NCBI GenBank assembly: GCA_002255955.1
Contig: NKIM01000009.1
Location: 85,716 to 149,715, forward strand
Length of the DNA stretch: 64,000 nucleotides
From: Burkholderiales bacterium PBB2
Lineage (GTDB): Bacteria > Pseudomonadota > Gammaproteobacteria > Burkholderiales > Burkholderiaceae_C
Reading direction: 5' to 3'
In this document: positions 16,771-26,950 of the stretch, in pieces
Layout of the letters: each line of letters opens with the position of its first letter
Numbering within the stretch: the first letter of the stretch is position 1
Notes under the pieces: generated by a model
The model's database searches: none
What the model was told of the DNA's origin: nothing
The model's input: only the letters and a program-made list of their open reading frames with translations
Made by a program: the position numbers and the translations under genes

Positions 16771-17265
16771 TCAGGCGGGCGGTGGGGTGGCTTGGCCTTG
16801 CAGCACGCGGGCGATGAAATCGCTCTTGGCCGCACGGTAGGCCGCCTCGCCCAAGCTGGCATGGGCCTGCTTGATGGCGTTGTATTGCTGCACCAGCTCG
16901 GGATCTGCCAGCAAGGCGTCGCGGAATTGCAGAAAGTCCTCAAACTCCGAGCCCGCGGCCACCACCTGCACCGCATGCTCGGGCAAGGCGGCGGGTGCGA
17001 TGAGCATGCACAACTCAGGCGTGCGCAAGGTGTCCTGCTGCTCGACATAGCCCTGGGCGAGCAAGCAGGCCACGGTGTCGGCATGGGCAGCGGCCGGCAC
17101 GATCAGGCAGAGGTCGAGATCGCCCTTGGACACGGCGCCAGGCACGGCCGAGGAGCCGATGTGCTCCAAACGCCCCTCGGGCGCCCAGGCGCGCAGCGTG
17201 ACGGCCACGGCATCGAAACGCGCCGCCAGGGCGGCCTGGTAGGCATCAGCCGGAAAGAGTTCCAT
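16771..17265 (-). CDS. GrpB/UPF0157-family nucleotidyltransferase-like protein
   Basis: 164 residues. The GrpB-family core LEHIGSSAVPGAVSKGDLDLCLIV shows the nucleotidyltransferase-fold pattern (Gly-Ser followed by Asp-x-Asp), and the C-terminal half carries YNAIKQAHASLGEAAYRAAKSDFI, the typical helix of the family. Members occur alone or fused to dephospho-CoA kinase; their reaction is not settled. The ATG at 17265 (MELFPADAYQ) fits the family N-terminus better than the open upstream extension. Downstream of mmsA by 77 bp on the same strand. Confidence 0.85.
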   Translation of the reverse strand: MELFPADAYQAALAARFDAVAVTLRAWAPEGRLEHIGSSAVPGAVSKGDLDLCLIVPAAAHADTVACLLAQGYVEQQDTLRTPELCMLIAPAALPEHAVQVVAAGSEFEDFLQFRDALLADPELVQQYNAIKQAHASLGEAAYRAAKSDFIARVLQGQATPPPA

Positions 17266-17342
17266 GGTGTGAGAAGAGGGCAAAGGTCTTCCATCTTCGC
17301 CCAGGCTCGGGCCGCACCCGGCATGGCCGGGGGCTCCGCCGA

Positions 17343-18869
<1,527 letters not shown>

Positions 18870-18950
18870 GGCGGGGCTGATGGTGATGTTCGCAGGGGAT
18901 GGCCCAGTCTAGGCAGAGCAGAGCCGGCTGCCAATCCAGATTCGGCAACT

Positions 18951-18976
18951 TGATTGTTCGGTAAAGTGAACAATCA
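18951..18976. promoter_or_regulatory. Perfect 26-bp palindrome overlapping the LysR start codon
   Basis: TGATTGTTC (18951-18959) and GAACAATCA (18968-18976) are exact inverted repeats around 8 bp. The last base is the A of the lysR ATG. It is AT-rich against a GC-rich background and carries the T-N11-A type symmetry of LysR operators. A protein bound here would block lysR translation-start transcription directly and sits 82 bp from the mmsA start. Confidence 0.72.
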
Positions 18977-19983
18977 TGAGCACCACACCGCCACCCACCG
19001 AGGCCCGCCCCGATCAGCTCTGGGGCCAGCTCCACGCCCTCAGCGTGATCGCCCAGCTGGGCAGCTTCACCAAGGCGGCGCAGCGCCTGGGCCTGTCCAA
19101 AGCCGCGGTCAGCCAGCGCATCGCCGATCTGGAGCGCCAGCTGGGCCAGAGCCTGGTGACACGCACCACACGCTCGGTGCGCCTGAGCGAGGCCGGCCAG
19201 CGCCTGGTGGCCGAAACCGCCGCGCCGCTGGCCCAGATCACGGCCGCCCTGGGCGCCAGCCGCGACGCCGTCGGCCAGCCGCGCGGCCGCCTGCGCCTGA
19301 GCGCACCGGTGGCCCTGGGGCGCCAGCATCTGGCGCCGCTCTTGAACCGCTTCTGCCAGAGCTACCCCGAGATCCAGATCGAGCTCGATCTGTCCGACCG
19401 CCTGGTCTCTCTGGCCCAGGAAGGCTTCGACCTGGCGGTTCGCCACTGCAGCGCACCGCCCGACAGCCACGTCGCCGTCAAGCTCTGCGACAGCCGCGCC
19501 CTGCTGCTCGCCAGCCCGGCCTATCTGCGCCAACACCCGGCGCCGCAAAGCCCCGAGGATCTGGCGGAACACGCCTGCCTGGCTTACTTGCGCCCCGGGC
19601 CAGCGCAGTGGCTGTTCGAGCGGCAGGACGGCGGCGCCGAGGTGGAACGCGTGCGGGTGCAGGTGCAAGGCCCGCTGCGCGCCGGCAACAGCGAGATCCT
19701 GCGCGAGGCGGCGCTGAGCGGCCTGGGCCTGGCCCTGCTGCCTGATTTCAGCGCCGCCGAGGCCCTGGCCCGCGACGAACTGGTCGAGCTGCTGCCGGCC
19801 TGGCGGCCGGTCGGCTTCTTCGGCGACGCCATCTACGCCCTGCGGCCCTGGAGCAGCGCCACGCCGCGGCCGGTGCAGCTGCTGGTGGCGGCCCTGCGCG
19901 AGGCGCTGGCGGGTGGCCTTGCCGCTGCGCCCAAGGGAGGCGGGCAAAAAAAACGCCCACCAAGCAAGCCGGGTGAGCGTTGA
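18976..19983 (+). CDS. LysR-family transcriptional regulator, divergent from mmsA
   Basis: 335 residues. The N-terminal winged helix-turn-helix (ALSVIAQLGSFTKAAQRLGLSKAAVSQRIADLE) and the effector domain (RGRLRLSAPVALGRQHLAPLL, RRxx-free inducer pocket, GNSEILREAALSGLGLALLP) place it in the CrgA/AaeR-like group. It is likely to regulate mmsA. The ATG lies inside a perfect palindrome and has no Shine-Dalgarno sequence, so the transcript may be leaderless or poorly translated. The C-terminal 20 residues (KGGGQKKRPPSKPGER) are low-complexity and are encoded by DNA that also forms a minus-strand terminator hairpin, so the natural stop may once have been earlier. Confidence 0.92.
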   Translation: MSTTPPPTEARPDQLWGQLHALSVIAQLGSFTKAAQRLGLSKAAVSQRIADLERQLGQSLVTRTTRSVRLSEAGQRLVAETAAPLAQITAALGASRDAVGQPRGRLRLSAPVALGRQHLAPLLNRFCQSYPEIQIELDLSDRLVSLAQEGFDLAVRHCSAPPDSHVAVKLCDSRALLLASPAYLRQHPAPQSPEDLAEHACLAYLRPGPAQWLFERQDGGAEVERVRVQVQGPLRAGNSEILREAALSGLGLALLPDFSAAEALARDELVELLPAWRPVGFFGDAIYALRPWSSATPRPVQLLVAALREALAGGLAAAPKGGGQKKRPPSKPGER

Positions 19984-20052
19984 AAGTCCTCGAAAGGACG
20001 TCGTTGGGACGGTTGCAAGAGGCCGTGAGCCACTCGCTTGATGCGTACTCTA
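19946..20052 (-). ncRNA. Candidate small RNA ending in a rho-independent terminator
   Basis: Read on the minus strand there is a 5-bp hairpin GTCCT-TTCG-AGGAC (UUCG-type loop), then a 9-bp hairpin ACGCTCACC/GGTGGGCGT with one G-U pair (19953-19980), immediately followed by eight U residues (19946-19953). This is a strong terminator, yet no minus-strand protein gene ends here: the gene on this strand is absent and the LysR tail runs the other way. The 5' end is not defined; a -10-like TAGAGT lies at 20047-20052 without a clear -35. A small RNA of roughly 90-150 nt is the simplest explanation. Confidence 0.4.
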
Positions 20053-20152
20053 GAGGGCCGACGCCCGGCGCGGTATCCCCAATGGGTAGGAGTCGCTCAG
20101 GCTTGACTTGCACGGCACGCCACGGCTACCGGTTCGGCCGGACAATAGCGGC

Positions 20153-20995
20153 ATGAGTTCAAACAAGCCGTCCCGCCCGCGTTCGTCCGCCGCCCCTGCG
20201 CGCCCGGGCTCCAGCCACCGCTCCGGTCCGGGCCCTCGGCCAGGCCCCGGCGCATCAAGCCCAGGCGCCGCCAGCCGCCCCGGCCCGCGTGGCAGCCACG
20301 CCGCCTCGGCCGCCAAACCGCCGCTGGCGAAACCGCAAATCCAGCCGCTCAGCGAAGCCGAGCTGGATCAGCTGCAAGACCTGCTCGACCAGGTGCCCGC
20401 GCCGCTGGAGCCGCTCGATGTCAGCATGCTGGACGGCTACCTGGTCGGCGTGCTGCTGCAGCCCAAGGCCGTGCCCGCCTTTCAGTGGACCCGCCATGTG
20501 CTGGACAGCGAGGAAGGCCGCAACCCGCCCGAGCGCTTCGACAGCCGGCCCCTGCTGGCCCTGGTCAAGCGCCGCTACCAGCAGCTGAACCAGGCCATCG
20601 TCGACCGCCAGTGGTTCGACCCCTGGGTGTTCGAGATGCAGGGCGAAGAGGATGAAGAAGACGAAGCCGAACCCTCCGAAGTGGTCTTCCCCTGGGTGGC
20701 CGGCTTTGCCCTGGCGACCGAGCTCTTCCCCGAGCTGATGCGCGAGGACGCGGCCGATCTGCTGGAGCCCCTGGCCGCGATCTTCATGCACCTGGATCCG
20801 GACGACCTCGAGGACGCCGACGACTTGCTCGAGGAGATCGAGTCGCTAGAGCCGCCCAAGGACCTGGAAGAGGCGGTCGAAGGCCTGGTCAGCGCCTGCC
20901 TGATGCTGGCCGACGTCAGCCGGCCGCAGGCCAAGCCTGCAGCGCCACAGCGCCCGCCGGCCCGGCGCGGCCCGCCGCCGCGCGGCCGCTACTGA
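20153..20995 (+). CDS. UPF0149 (YecA-like) family protein without SEC-C motif
   Basis: 280 residues. The first 60 residues are a Pro/Ser/Ala/Arg-rich disordered region. The UPF0149 domain follows: LSEAELDQLQDLLDQVP, LEPLDVSMLDGYLVGVLLQP, VFPWVAGFALATELFPELM and LLEPLAAIFMHL. A strongly acidic patch (GEEDEEDEAEP) lies in the middle and a basic Pro/Arg tail (RRGPPPRGRY) at the end, replacing the zinc-binding SEC-C motif found in the other two paralogues in this window. The family function is unknown; SEC-C relatives are associated with SecA or ribosome contacts. The ATG at 20153 is preferred to the frame opening at 20108. Confidence 0.85.
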   Translation: MSSNKPSRPRSSAAPARPGSSHRSGPGPRPGPGASSPGAASRPGPRGSHAASAAKPPLAKPQIQPLSEAELDQLQDLLDQVPAPLEPLDVSMLDGYLVGVLLQPKAVPAFQWTRHVLDSEEGRNPPERFDSRPLLALVKRRYQQLNQAIVDRQWFDPWVFEMQGEEDEEDEAEPSEVVFPWVAGFALATELFPELMREDAADLLEPLAAIFMHLDPDDLEDADDLLEEIESLEPPKDLEEAVEGLVSACLMLADVSRPQAKPAAPQRPPARRGPPPRGRY

Positions 20996-21005
20996 AAAAG
21001 CCGGC

Positions 21006-23465
21006 TCAGGGCTTGGGGGCCCGCGGATCGCGGGTCTGGCGCTTCATCCAGTCGCTCATCTCGCGCAGCACATGGCCTTGCGACTCGCGCGCCGCATAGC
21101 CATGTGACTCCAGCGGCAGGGTCACATAACGGACCTTGCCGCCGGTGCCCGCCAGAGCCTGGTACAGGCGCTGGGTCTGGATCGGATAGGTGCCCGGGTT
21201 GTCGTCGTTCTCGCCGTGGATCAGCAGGATGGGTTCTTTGAGCTTGTTGGCGTAGTTGAACGGTGACAGGCGCAGGTAGACGTCTTGCGCCTCCCAGTAG
21301 GTGCGGCGCTCGCTCTGGAAACCGAAGGGCGTGAGCGTGCGGTTGTAAGCGCCGCTGCGCGCGATGCCAGACTTGAACAGATCGGTGTGGGCCAGCAGAT
21401 TGGCCGTCATGAAGGCGCCGTAGCTGTGGCCGCCCACCACCATCTGCGAGCGCTCGCTGACCCCCAGCTCCACCGCTTTGTCGATGATGGCCTGGGCATT
21501 GGCGGTTATCTGCTCGACAAAGCTGTCGTTGACCGTCTTCGGGTCGCCGACCACGGGCATGGTGGCGTCCATCAACACCACATAGCCATCGAGCACCAGC
21601 ATCAGCGGGCTGGTGCCGCCGAAGGTGTTGAAACGCGTGGCCGAGCCGCTGACCTGGCCGGCGGTCGAGGCGTCGGTGAATTCCAGCGGGTAGGCCCAGA
21701 CGAAGGTCGGACGCGGCTCACCCTTTTTGAAATCGGGCGGCAGGTAGAGCCAGAAGCTCAGCTCCACGCCATCGGCGCGCTTGAACTTGACCAGCTCGCG
21801 TTGGATATCGCGCAGCTGCGGCGTCGGGTCGCGGTGCTGGGTCAGTGCCTGCATCTGGCCGAAATCGGCACCGCTGCGCAGCAGCAAATTGGGCGGCTCG
21901 TTGAAGGTCTCGCGGCTGCTCAGCAGGCGGCCATCGGCCAGCAAGCTGATGGGCCGCTCGTAGTGCGTGCTGCCGGACTGGAACAGGCGCTCGGTCTGGC
22001 CGGTCTTGAGGCTCAGGCGGTCAATGAAGGGCCGGTCGCCGGCCGGGCTGGCGCCTTGGCCGACCAGCAGCAGGCGGTCTTCGGCATCCAAGCGCGCGAC
22101 GCTGTGGCCGTTGGGCAGCACGCGGGTCAGCGGCTGGCCGGGGTCTTTGTAGCGGTCACGCTGGGAGCGGTCCTGCAGGCGCTGCGGCGGCGCGCTGCCG
22201 TCCAGCGCCAGCAGGTCGACGCTGAGCCAGCGGCGGTCGCGGTCAAACTCGGCCACCAGGGCGCGCGGCTTGGCCTCGACAAAGCTCAGGCTGACCAGGC
22301 GGCCGGCGGTGCGGTGCACCTCGCGGGCCTCGCCCTGGTAGGGCGCGTCCAGGCGCATCAGGCGGTCCCGGTGGCTGACCTTGGTGTTCGGATCACCTCC
22401 GTCCAGGGCTTCCACCCAGTAGACAGCGCCATCGGCCAGAGGCGAGGCCCAGTAGTTGCGCGGGCCAGTGATCACGCCCTCGACCGGCACACCCTGGCGG
22501 ATCTTGACGGCGCCGAGGCTGCGCAGCAGCTTGCCTTGGGCGTCGCGCAGCTCGACCTCGCGGCCGAAGTCATTGGCGCCGACCTGGTAGCTGAAGGGCG
22601 GCACCAGGCGCTCGACCAGCAGCGCGCCCTGCGTGCCCACGGTCTGCACCTGGGCGATCAGGCCCGGCGCACCGATCTCGCGCGAGGCGCCGCTGCGCAG
22701 GTCCACCCGGCGCAGCACGGCGCTGGCCTGGTGCTGGAACAGGGCTTCATCCTGGCGGTTCTTAAGCAGGTCCTGGCGCGTGAACTCGGGCGAGGTCTGG
22801 CCCATGGACTCCTGGATGGACGGGCCGCTGGGCACGCTGAACTGCGGTGCCGGGCCGCGCTGGTCCGGCACGGCCACCGCCACCAGCTCGTCGGCATTGA
22901 GCCAGGCCACATCGCGCTCGAACATGGGGTTCAGGCGCAGGCCGCGCAGCGGCTTGAACGCACCGGTGGTGACATCACCGACCCAGAGTTCGATGGCCTT
23001 GTCGGTGCGGCGGTTGAGCAGGAAGCGGCGGCCGTCCGGCGACCAGCGCAGTTGGTGGAAAGCACCACCGACCGGCAGGCGCACCTCACGGGCCGGCGCT
23101 TCGGGCCGTGCCAGGTCGCGCAGCTGCAGCGATTCGATCGCGGTGATCATCTGCGGGCCGCCGGCCGCAGCGTCGTAGCGGCCACCGGCCAGGCGATGGA
23201 TGGGGCGGGCCAGATCGGCAATCGTGCGGTGGCGCTGCAGCTGGGCCACGGCCAGGGTCTTCTGGTCGGGCGAGAGCTGGTGCACCGGCAGGCCCGGCGC
23301 ATCGAGAACGGCGCGCATGGCCGCGGAGGGCTGCTGGTAGCCCTCGGCACTCGCCGGACCGGCGGCAGCGGCTTGCGGTGCCTGTGCGAACGAGGCGGTG
23401 TTCAAGCTGCCCAGGGCCAGCGCGATGGCCAGGGGCAAAAGACGGGGAGCAGGGCTGAAGCGCAT
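21006..23465 (-). CDS. Secreted S9 family peptidase (glutamyl endopeptidase-like)
   Basis: 819 residues: signal peptide (cleavage near NTASFAQA), a seven-bladed-type beta-propeller domain over about residues 60-560, and a C-terminal alpha/beta-hydrolase peptidase domain. The nucleophile is the Ser of VVGGHSYGAFMTANLL, the Asp is in LIHGENDDNPG and the His in PLESHGYAARES. These motifs, and the long insertions, resemble the plant/cyanobacterial glutamyl endopeptidase subgroup of prolyl oligopeptidases. Probably periplasmic, degrading peptides. Convergent with the UPF0149 gene (10-bp gap) and 72 bp downstream of the Hsp70-like gene. Confidence 0.92.
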   Translation of the reverse strand: MRFSPAPRLLPLAIALALGSLNTASFAQAPQAAAAGPASAEGYQQPSAAMRAVLDAPGLPVHQLSPDQKTLAVAQLQRHRTIADLARPIHRLAGGRYDAAAGGPQMITAIESLQLRDLARPEAPAREVRLPVGGAFHQLRWSPDGRRFLLNRRTDKAIELWVGDVTTGAFKPLRGLRLNPMFERDVAWLNADELVAVAVPDQRGPAPQFSVPSGPSIQESMGQTSPEFTRQDLLKNRQDEALFQHQASAVLRRVDLRSGASREIGAPGLIAQVQTVGTQGALLVERLVPPFSYQVGANDFGREVELRDAQGKLLRSLGAVKIRQGVPVEGVITGPRNYWASPLADGAVYWVEALDGGDPNTKVSHRDRLMRLDAPYQGEAREVHRTAGRLVSLSFVEAKPRALVAEFDRDRRWLSVDLLALDGSAPPQRLQDRSQRDRYKDPGQPLTRVLPNGHSVARLDAEDRLLLVGQGASPAGDRPFIDRLSLKTGQTERLFQSGSTHYERPISLLADGRLLSSRETFNEPPNLLLRSGADFGQMQALTQHRDPTPQLRDIQRELVKFKRADGVELSFWLYLPPDFKKGEPRPTFVWAYPLEFTDASTAGQVSGSATRFNTFGGTSPLMLVLDGYVVLMDATMPVVGDPKTVNDSFVEQITANAQAIIDKAVELGVSERSQMVVGGHSYGAFMTANLLAHTDLFKSGIARSGAYNRTLTPFGFQSERRTYWEAQDVYLRLSPFNYANKLKEPILLIHGENDDNPGTYPIQTQRLYQALAGTGGKVRYVTLPLESHGYAARESQGHVLREMSDWMKRQTRDPRAPKP

Positions 23466-23537
23466 GGTGAGGTGTCGCCGTTTTGAAACGAAGCGACGAC
23501 TCTAGCAGCGCCCGCCCCGGCGCCGCGCCCGGCCGGC

Positions 23538-24848
23538 TTATTGGCTGAACAGGCGTGCGGCGTGCAGACCCAGGCCGGTGGCGACCGAGGCAAAACGGTC
23601 GCCGCGCACATGCTGGGCTTGCGGGTAGTCGGCAGCGATCTTCTCGGCCAGGAAGCGCAGGCCGGTGGAGCCACCGGTGAAGTAGAGCGCATTGATCTGA
23701 TCGGGCCGCAGGCCGGCCTGGGCCACGGCCTCGCGCCCGGCCTGGACGATGCGGCCGATGTCAGCCTCCAGGGCCTGCACCGCCACCGTTTCGCTCAGGG
23801 CGACCTCGAGGCCGCTTTCGACCAGGCCCAGGTCGATAACGGTGTCGCCACCGCCGGAGACGGCAATCTTGGCGCCCTCGGCACGGCCGGCCAGCTCGTG
23901 GCCGAGATGGTCTTCCACCACCGTCATCAGGCGTTGGTGGTGCTTGAGGTTGCCGTAGAAGCTGCGCATCTGGCGCAGCTCGGCCACGCGCTGCGGGCTG
24001 TAGACGGTGTTGATCAAGTGCCAGGTGGCCAGGTCAAAGTAGACGCCGCTGGGCACTTCGCGCGGCGGCGAGCCAGCGCGCTCGGGGCCGAAGCTGCGGT
24101 AGCCGAACTCGCGCAAGATGCTGGCCAGCTCGATGTGGCGGTCGAAATCGGTGCCGGCGATGTGCACGCCGTGGTTGGCCAGGATGTCATCGCGGCGGTC
24201 CAGGCGGTTCATGCGTTCGGGACCGACACGCACGACGGAGAAGTCAGAGGTACCGCCGCCTATGTCGGCGACCAGCACGATCTGCTCGCGGTCGATCTGG
24301 TGCTCAAAGTCGAAGGCCGCGGCGATGGGCTCGAACTGGAAATGCACCTCGTCGAAGCCGACCTTGTGGGCGGCCGCCTCCAGCGAGGCCTGCGCCGCGG
24401 CGTCGCGCGCCGGCTCGCCATCGACAAAGAAGACCGGCCGGCCCAGCACCAGCTTGTTCAGCGGGCCCGGCGCGCCCGAGGCCAGGGCGGTGTTGCGCAA
24501 GCGCTTGAGGTAACCGGCCAGGATGTCCGAATACTTGACGCCGCGGCCGCCGCCGACATCGGTGGTCTGCTCGATCAGGCCCGAGCCCAAAATGCTCTTC
24601 ATCGAGCGCATCAGCCGGCCGTCCGCCCCCTCGACGTAGGCCGCCACGGCGGCGCGACCGAAGGCGCGCGGTGGGCCATCGGCGTCATGCCGGCCTTCCA
24701 CGAAGTAGAAGACCGCCGTCGGCATGGTGGTGTGCTCGCCCTCCAGCGCCACCAGGCGCATGCCGCCGCCCTCCGCCGGCACGGCAATGGCCGAGTTGGA
24801 GGTGCCAAAGTCGATGGCGCAGAAGGACGGGGCGGAGGCGTGGCTCAT
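23538..24848 (-). CDS. yegD: YegD-like Hsp70-family protein
   Basis: 436 residues. The actin/Hsp70 ATPase fold is visible: phosphate-1 loop FCAIDFGTSNSAIAV near the N-terminus, phosphate-2 loop IVLVADIGGGTSDFSVVRVG, and adenosine motif INALYFTGGSTGLRFLAE. The substrate-binding beta domain and lid of DnaK are absent, as in YegD-type proteins. It may act as an ATP-dependent chaperone-like factor; the client is unknown. Cytoplasmic. It lies between dadA and the S9 peptidase on the same strand, with gaps of 85 and 72 bp. Confidence 0.92.
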   Translation of the reverse strand: MSHASAPSFCAIDFGTSNSAIAVPAEGGGMRLVALEGEHTTMPTAVFYFVEGRHDADGPPRAFGRAAVAAYVEGADGRLMRSMKSILGSGLIEQTTDVGGGRGVKYSDILAGYLKRLRNTALASGAPGPLNKLVLGRPVFFVDGEPARDAAAQASLEAAAHKVGFDEVHFQFEPIAAAFDFEHQIDREQIVLVADIGGGTSDFSVVRVGPERMNRLDRRDDILANHGVHIAGTDFDRHIELASILREFGYRSFGPERAGSPPREVPSGVYFDLATWHLINTVYSPQRVAELRQMRSFYGNLKHHQRLMTVVEDHLGHELAGRAEGAKIAVSGGGDTVIDLGLVESGLEVALSETVAVQALEADIGRIVQAGREAVAQAGLRPDQINALYFTGGSTGLRFLAEKIAADYPQAQHVRGDRFASVATGLGLHAARLFSQ

Positions 24849-24933
24849 GGAGAAGCGGCTGTGATGAGCCGAACGGCAGGGGGGCGCGGATTGTACCGGG
24901 CCGCCCTGAATCGCCCGAAGCGCGGGCGTAGGG

Positions 24934-26214
24934 TCAAGCCACCGCGCCGTAGAAATTGAACGCCATGGGCGGGCGGCGACCGGCCATCAACTCGGCCAGG
25001 GCGTGGCCGGAGCCGGCGCCATGGGTCCAGCCCAGGGTGCCATGGCCGGCATTGAGCCAAAGGTTGGCGGCCTTCTTGCTGCGGCCGATGTAGGGGATGT
25101 TGGTCGGCGTGCTCGGGCGCAGGCCGGTCCAGTAGTTGGTTTCGCTGAGGTCGGCCACGCCGGGGAAGAGCTCTTCGTAGCGCTTGACCAGCGCCTCGCA
25201 GCGGGTGCGCGAGGTCGGGCGATTGAGGTCGCTGTCGAAGCCGCAGAGCTCGGCCGTGCCAGCGATGCGGATGCTGTCGCCCAGGCGCGAGATGGCGATC
25301 TTGCGGGTGTCGTCGAGCAGGCTGACGACGCTGGCCTGCTCCGGCTTCTTGAGCTTGAGCGTGGCCGAGTAGCCCTTGGCCGGGTAGATGTTGAGGAACT
25401 CGCCGAGCGGCTTGATCAACATCGGCGTGTAGGAACCCATGGCCGCGACGAAGGCATCGGCGCGCAGTTCGCGCTTCTTGCCGCTACGCACATCAGCGAT
25501 CTGCACCGCGTCGATCTGCTGGCCGCTGCGCGAAAGCTGCAGGATGTCGTGCTCGTACAGGAAGGTGGCGCCGCGCTGCTGGCAGAGCTGGGCCAGCTTT
25601 TGCGTGAAGACCTTGGCATCGCCCGACTCATCGCTGGGCGTGAAGGTGCCGCCGTGGATGTTGCGGCCGAAAGCGGCCAGGGCCGGCTCGATCTTCAGCA
25701 CCTCGTCACGGCCCAGCACGCGGCGGTCCACACCGTGACGGCGCATGATCTCGGCCCCGGCGGCGCCGGCCTCGAAATCGGCCTGCGAGGAGAAGAAGTG
25801 CAGGATGCCGCGCTCCAGCCGCTCGTACTCGATGCCGGTCTGGCTGACCAGGGCCTTCAACGATTCGTGGCTGTAGCGGCCCAGCTGCACCAGCTGCTCG
25901 ACATTGCGCTCAAACGCCGCGTCACTGCATTGGGTCAGGAAGCTCAGGCCCCATATCCACTGCTTGGGGTCCAGGCTGGGGCGGAACAGCAGCGGCGAGT
26001 CGTCGCGCAGCAGCCACTTGGCCACCTTGAAAGGCGCGCCGGCATTGGCCCAGGGTTCGCAAAAGCTGACCGAGATCTGCGCACCGTTGGCGAAGCTGGT
26101 TTCCAGCGCCGCATCGGGCTGGCGATCCACCACGGTCACCTCATGGCCTTGCTCCAGCAGGTACCAGGCGGTGCTGATGCCGATGATGCCGGCTCCCAGG
26201 ACGACGACTTTCAT
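24934..26214 (-). CDS. dadA: D-amino-acid dehydrogenase small subunit
   Basis: 426 residues, FAD-dependent oxidoreductase of the DAO family. The Rossmann motif VVLGAGIIGISTAWYLLEQGHEVTVVD opens the protein; GYSATL, IRIAGTAELCGFD, YWTGLRPSTPTNIPYIG and LWLNAGHGTLGWTHGAGSG are DadA signatures. It deaminates D-alanine and other D-amino acids to 2-oxo acids, passing electrons to the respiratory chain at the inner membrane. An SD-like GGAG precedes the start. The argO-type exporter gene ends 24 bp upstream on the same strand, so both probably share the argP-controlled promoter. No alanine racemase gene is adjacent. Confidence 0.95.
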   Translation of the reverse strand: MKVVVLGAGIIGISTAWYLLEQGHEVTVVDRQPDAALETSFANGAQISVSFCEPWANAGAPFKVAKWLLRDDSPLLFRPSLDPKQWIWGLSFLTQCSDAAFERNVEQLVQLGRYSHESLKALVSQTGIEYERLERGILHFFSSQADFEAGAAGAEIMRRHGVDRRVLGRDEVLKIEPALAAFGRNIHGGTFTPSDESGDAKVFTQKLAQLCQQRGATFLYEHDILQLSRSGQQIDAVQIADVRSGKKRELRADAFVAAMGSYTPMLIKPLGEFLNIYPAKGYSATLKLKKPEQASVVSLLDDTRKIAISRLGDSIRIAGTAELCGFDSDLNRPTSRTRCEALVKRYEELFPGVADLSETNYWTGLRPSTPTNIPYIGRSKKAANLWLNAGHGTLGWTHGAGSGHALAELMAGRRPPMAFNFYGAVA

Positions 26215-26238
26215 TGCGTGTACTCCACAAGTTCAAAT

Positions 26239-26874
26239 TCAAACGCCAAGGGGACCCAGCAGCAGTTGTAATCCCAAGGCAAACATCAGCAAAGCGATCA
26301 GTGCGTCGATGCCGCGCCAAACCAACGGCCGGCTCAAAGGCCCGGCAGCCGCAGCCGCACCGAACCCCAAAACCGTGAACCACATCACGGAAGCCAGCGA
26401 GGCCCCTGTGGCAAAGGCCCAACGCAAATCAAGCGGCTGCTGATTGCCCAAAAGCCCCAGCAGCACGACGGTGTCCAGATAGACATGCGGATTCAGATAG
26501 GTCATGGCCAGCGCGCTGAGCAAGGTGGCCCACAAACCCGCCGAACCGGAAGCGGCCTCCAAGGCACCCGAGCCACGCCAGGCACGCCGGGCGGCCTGAA
26601 CGCCGTACCAGATGAGAAACAGGGCGCCGCCGTAGCGAAACGCGTTCATCAAGCCCGCACTGGAGGCAATGGCCGCGCCAAGGCCGAAGACACCGAGGCA
26701 GATCAGCAAGAGATCCGACACAGCGCACAGGGCCACCACCGGTCCGACATGACTTCTGAGCAAACCTTGACGCAGCACCAAGGCGTTTTGCGCGCCAATG
26801 GCCATGATCAGGCTGGCTCCGCTGAGCCAGCCTTGGGTCAGGGCGCCAAAGGCGCTGGGGCTGCTGTCCATCAT
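26239..26874 (-). CDS. argO: LysE/ArgO-family basic amino acid exporter
   Basis: About 211 residues with six hydrophobic helices. The LysE-family motif GASLIMAIGAQNALVLRQGLLR is at the N-terminus and MTYLNPHVYLDTVVLLGLLG in the middle. Exports arginine, lysine or analogues. Two adjacent ATGs (26874 and 26871) fit the family N-terminus; a GTG at 26916 is also in frame. Divergent from an ArgP-like regulator, the classic argP-argO arrangement. Base composition is somewhat less GC-biased than its neighbours. Confidence 0.92.
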   Translation of the reverse strand: MMDSSPSAFGALTQGWLSGASLIMAIGAQNALVLRQGLLRSHVGPVVALCAVSDLLLICLGVFGLGAAIASSAGLMNAFRYGGALFLIWYGVQAARRAWRGSGALEAASGSAGLWATLLSALAMTYLNPHVYLDTVVLLGLLGNQQPLDLRWAFATGASLASVMWFTVLGFGAAAAAGPLSRPLVWRGIDALIALLMFALGLQLLLGPLGV

Positions 26875-26950
26875 GGGTGGCGGATTGTCGGCAGAGTCCG
26901 TGCAAACCAGAAGCACAATTCATATTTGTCGGCGTACATTAGCCGTACTT

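Noticed and set aside
21285..23486. A 733-codon open frame on the plus strand
   Set aside because: It is the exact antisense of the S9 peptidase; its composition is rich in His, Gln, Ala and Gly as expected for antisense of GC-rich genes, with no family match.
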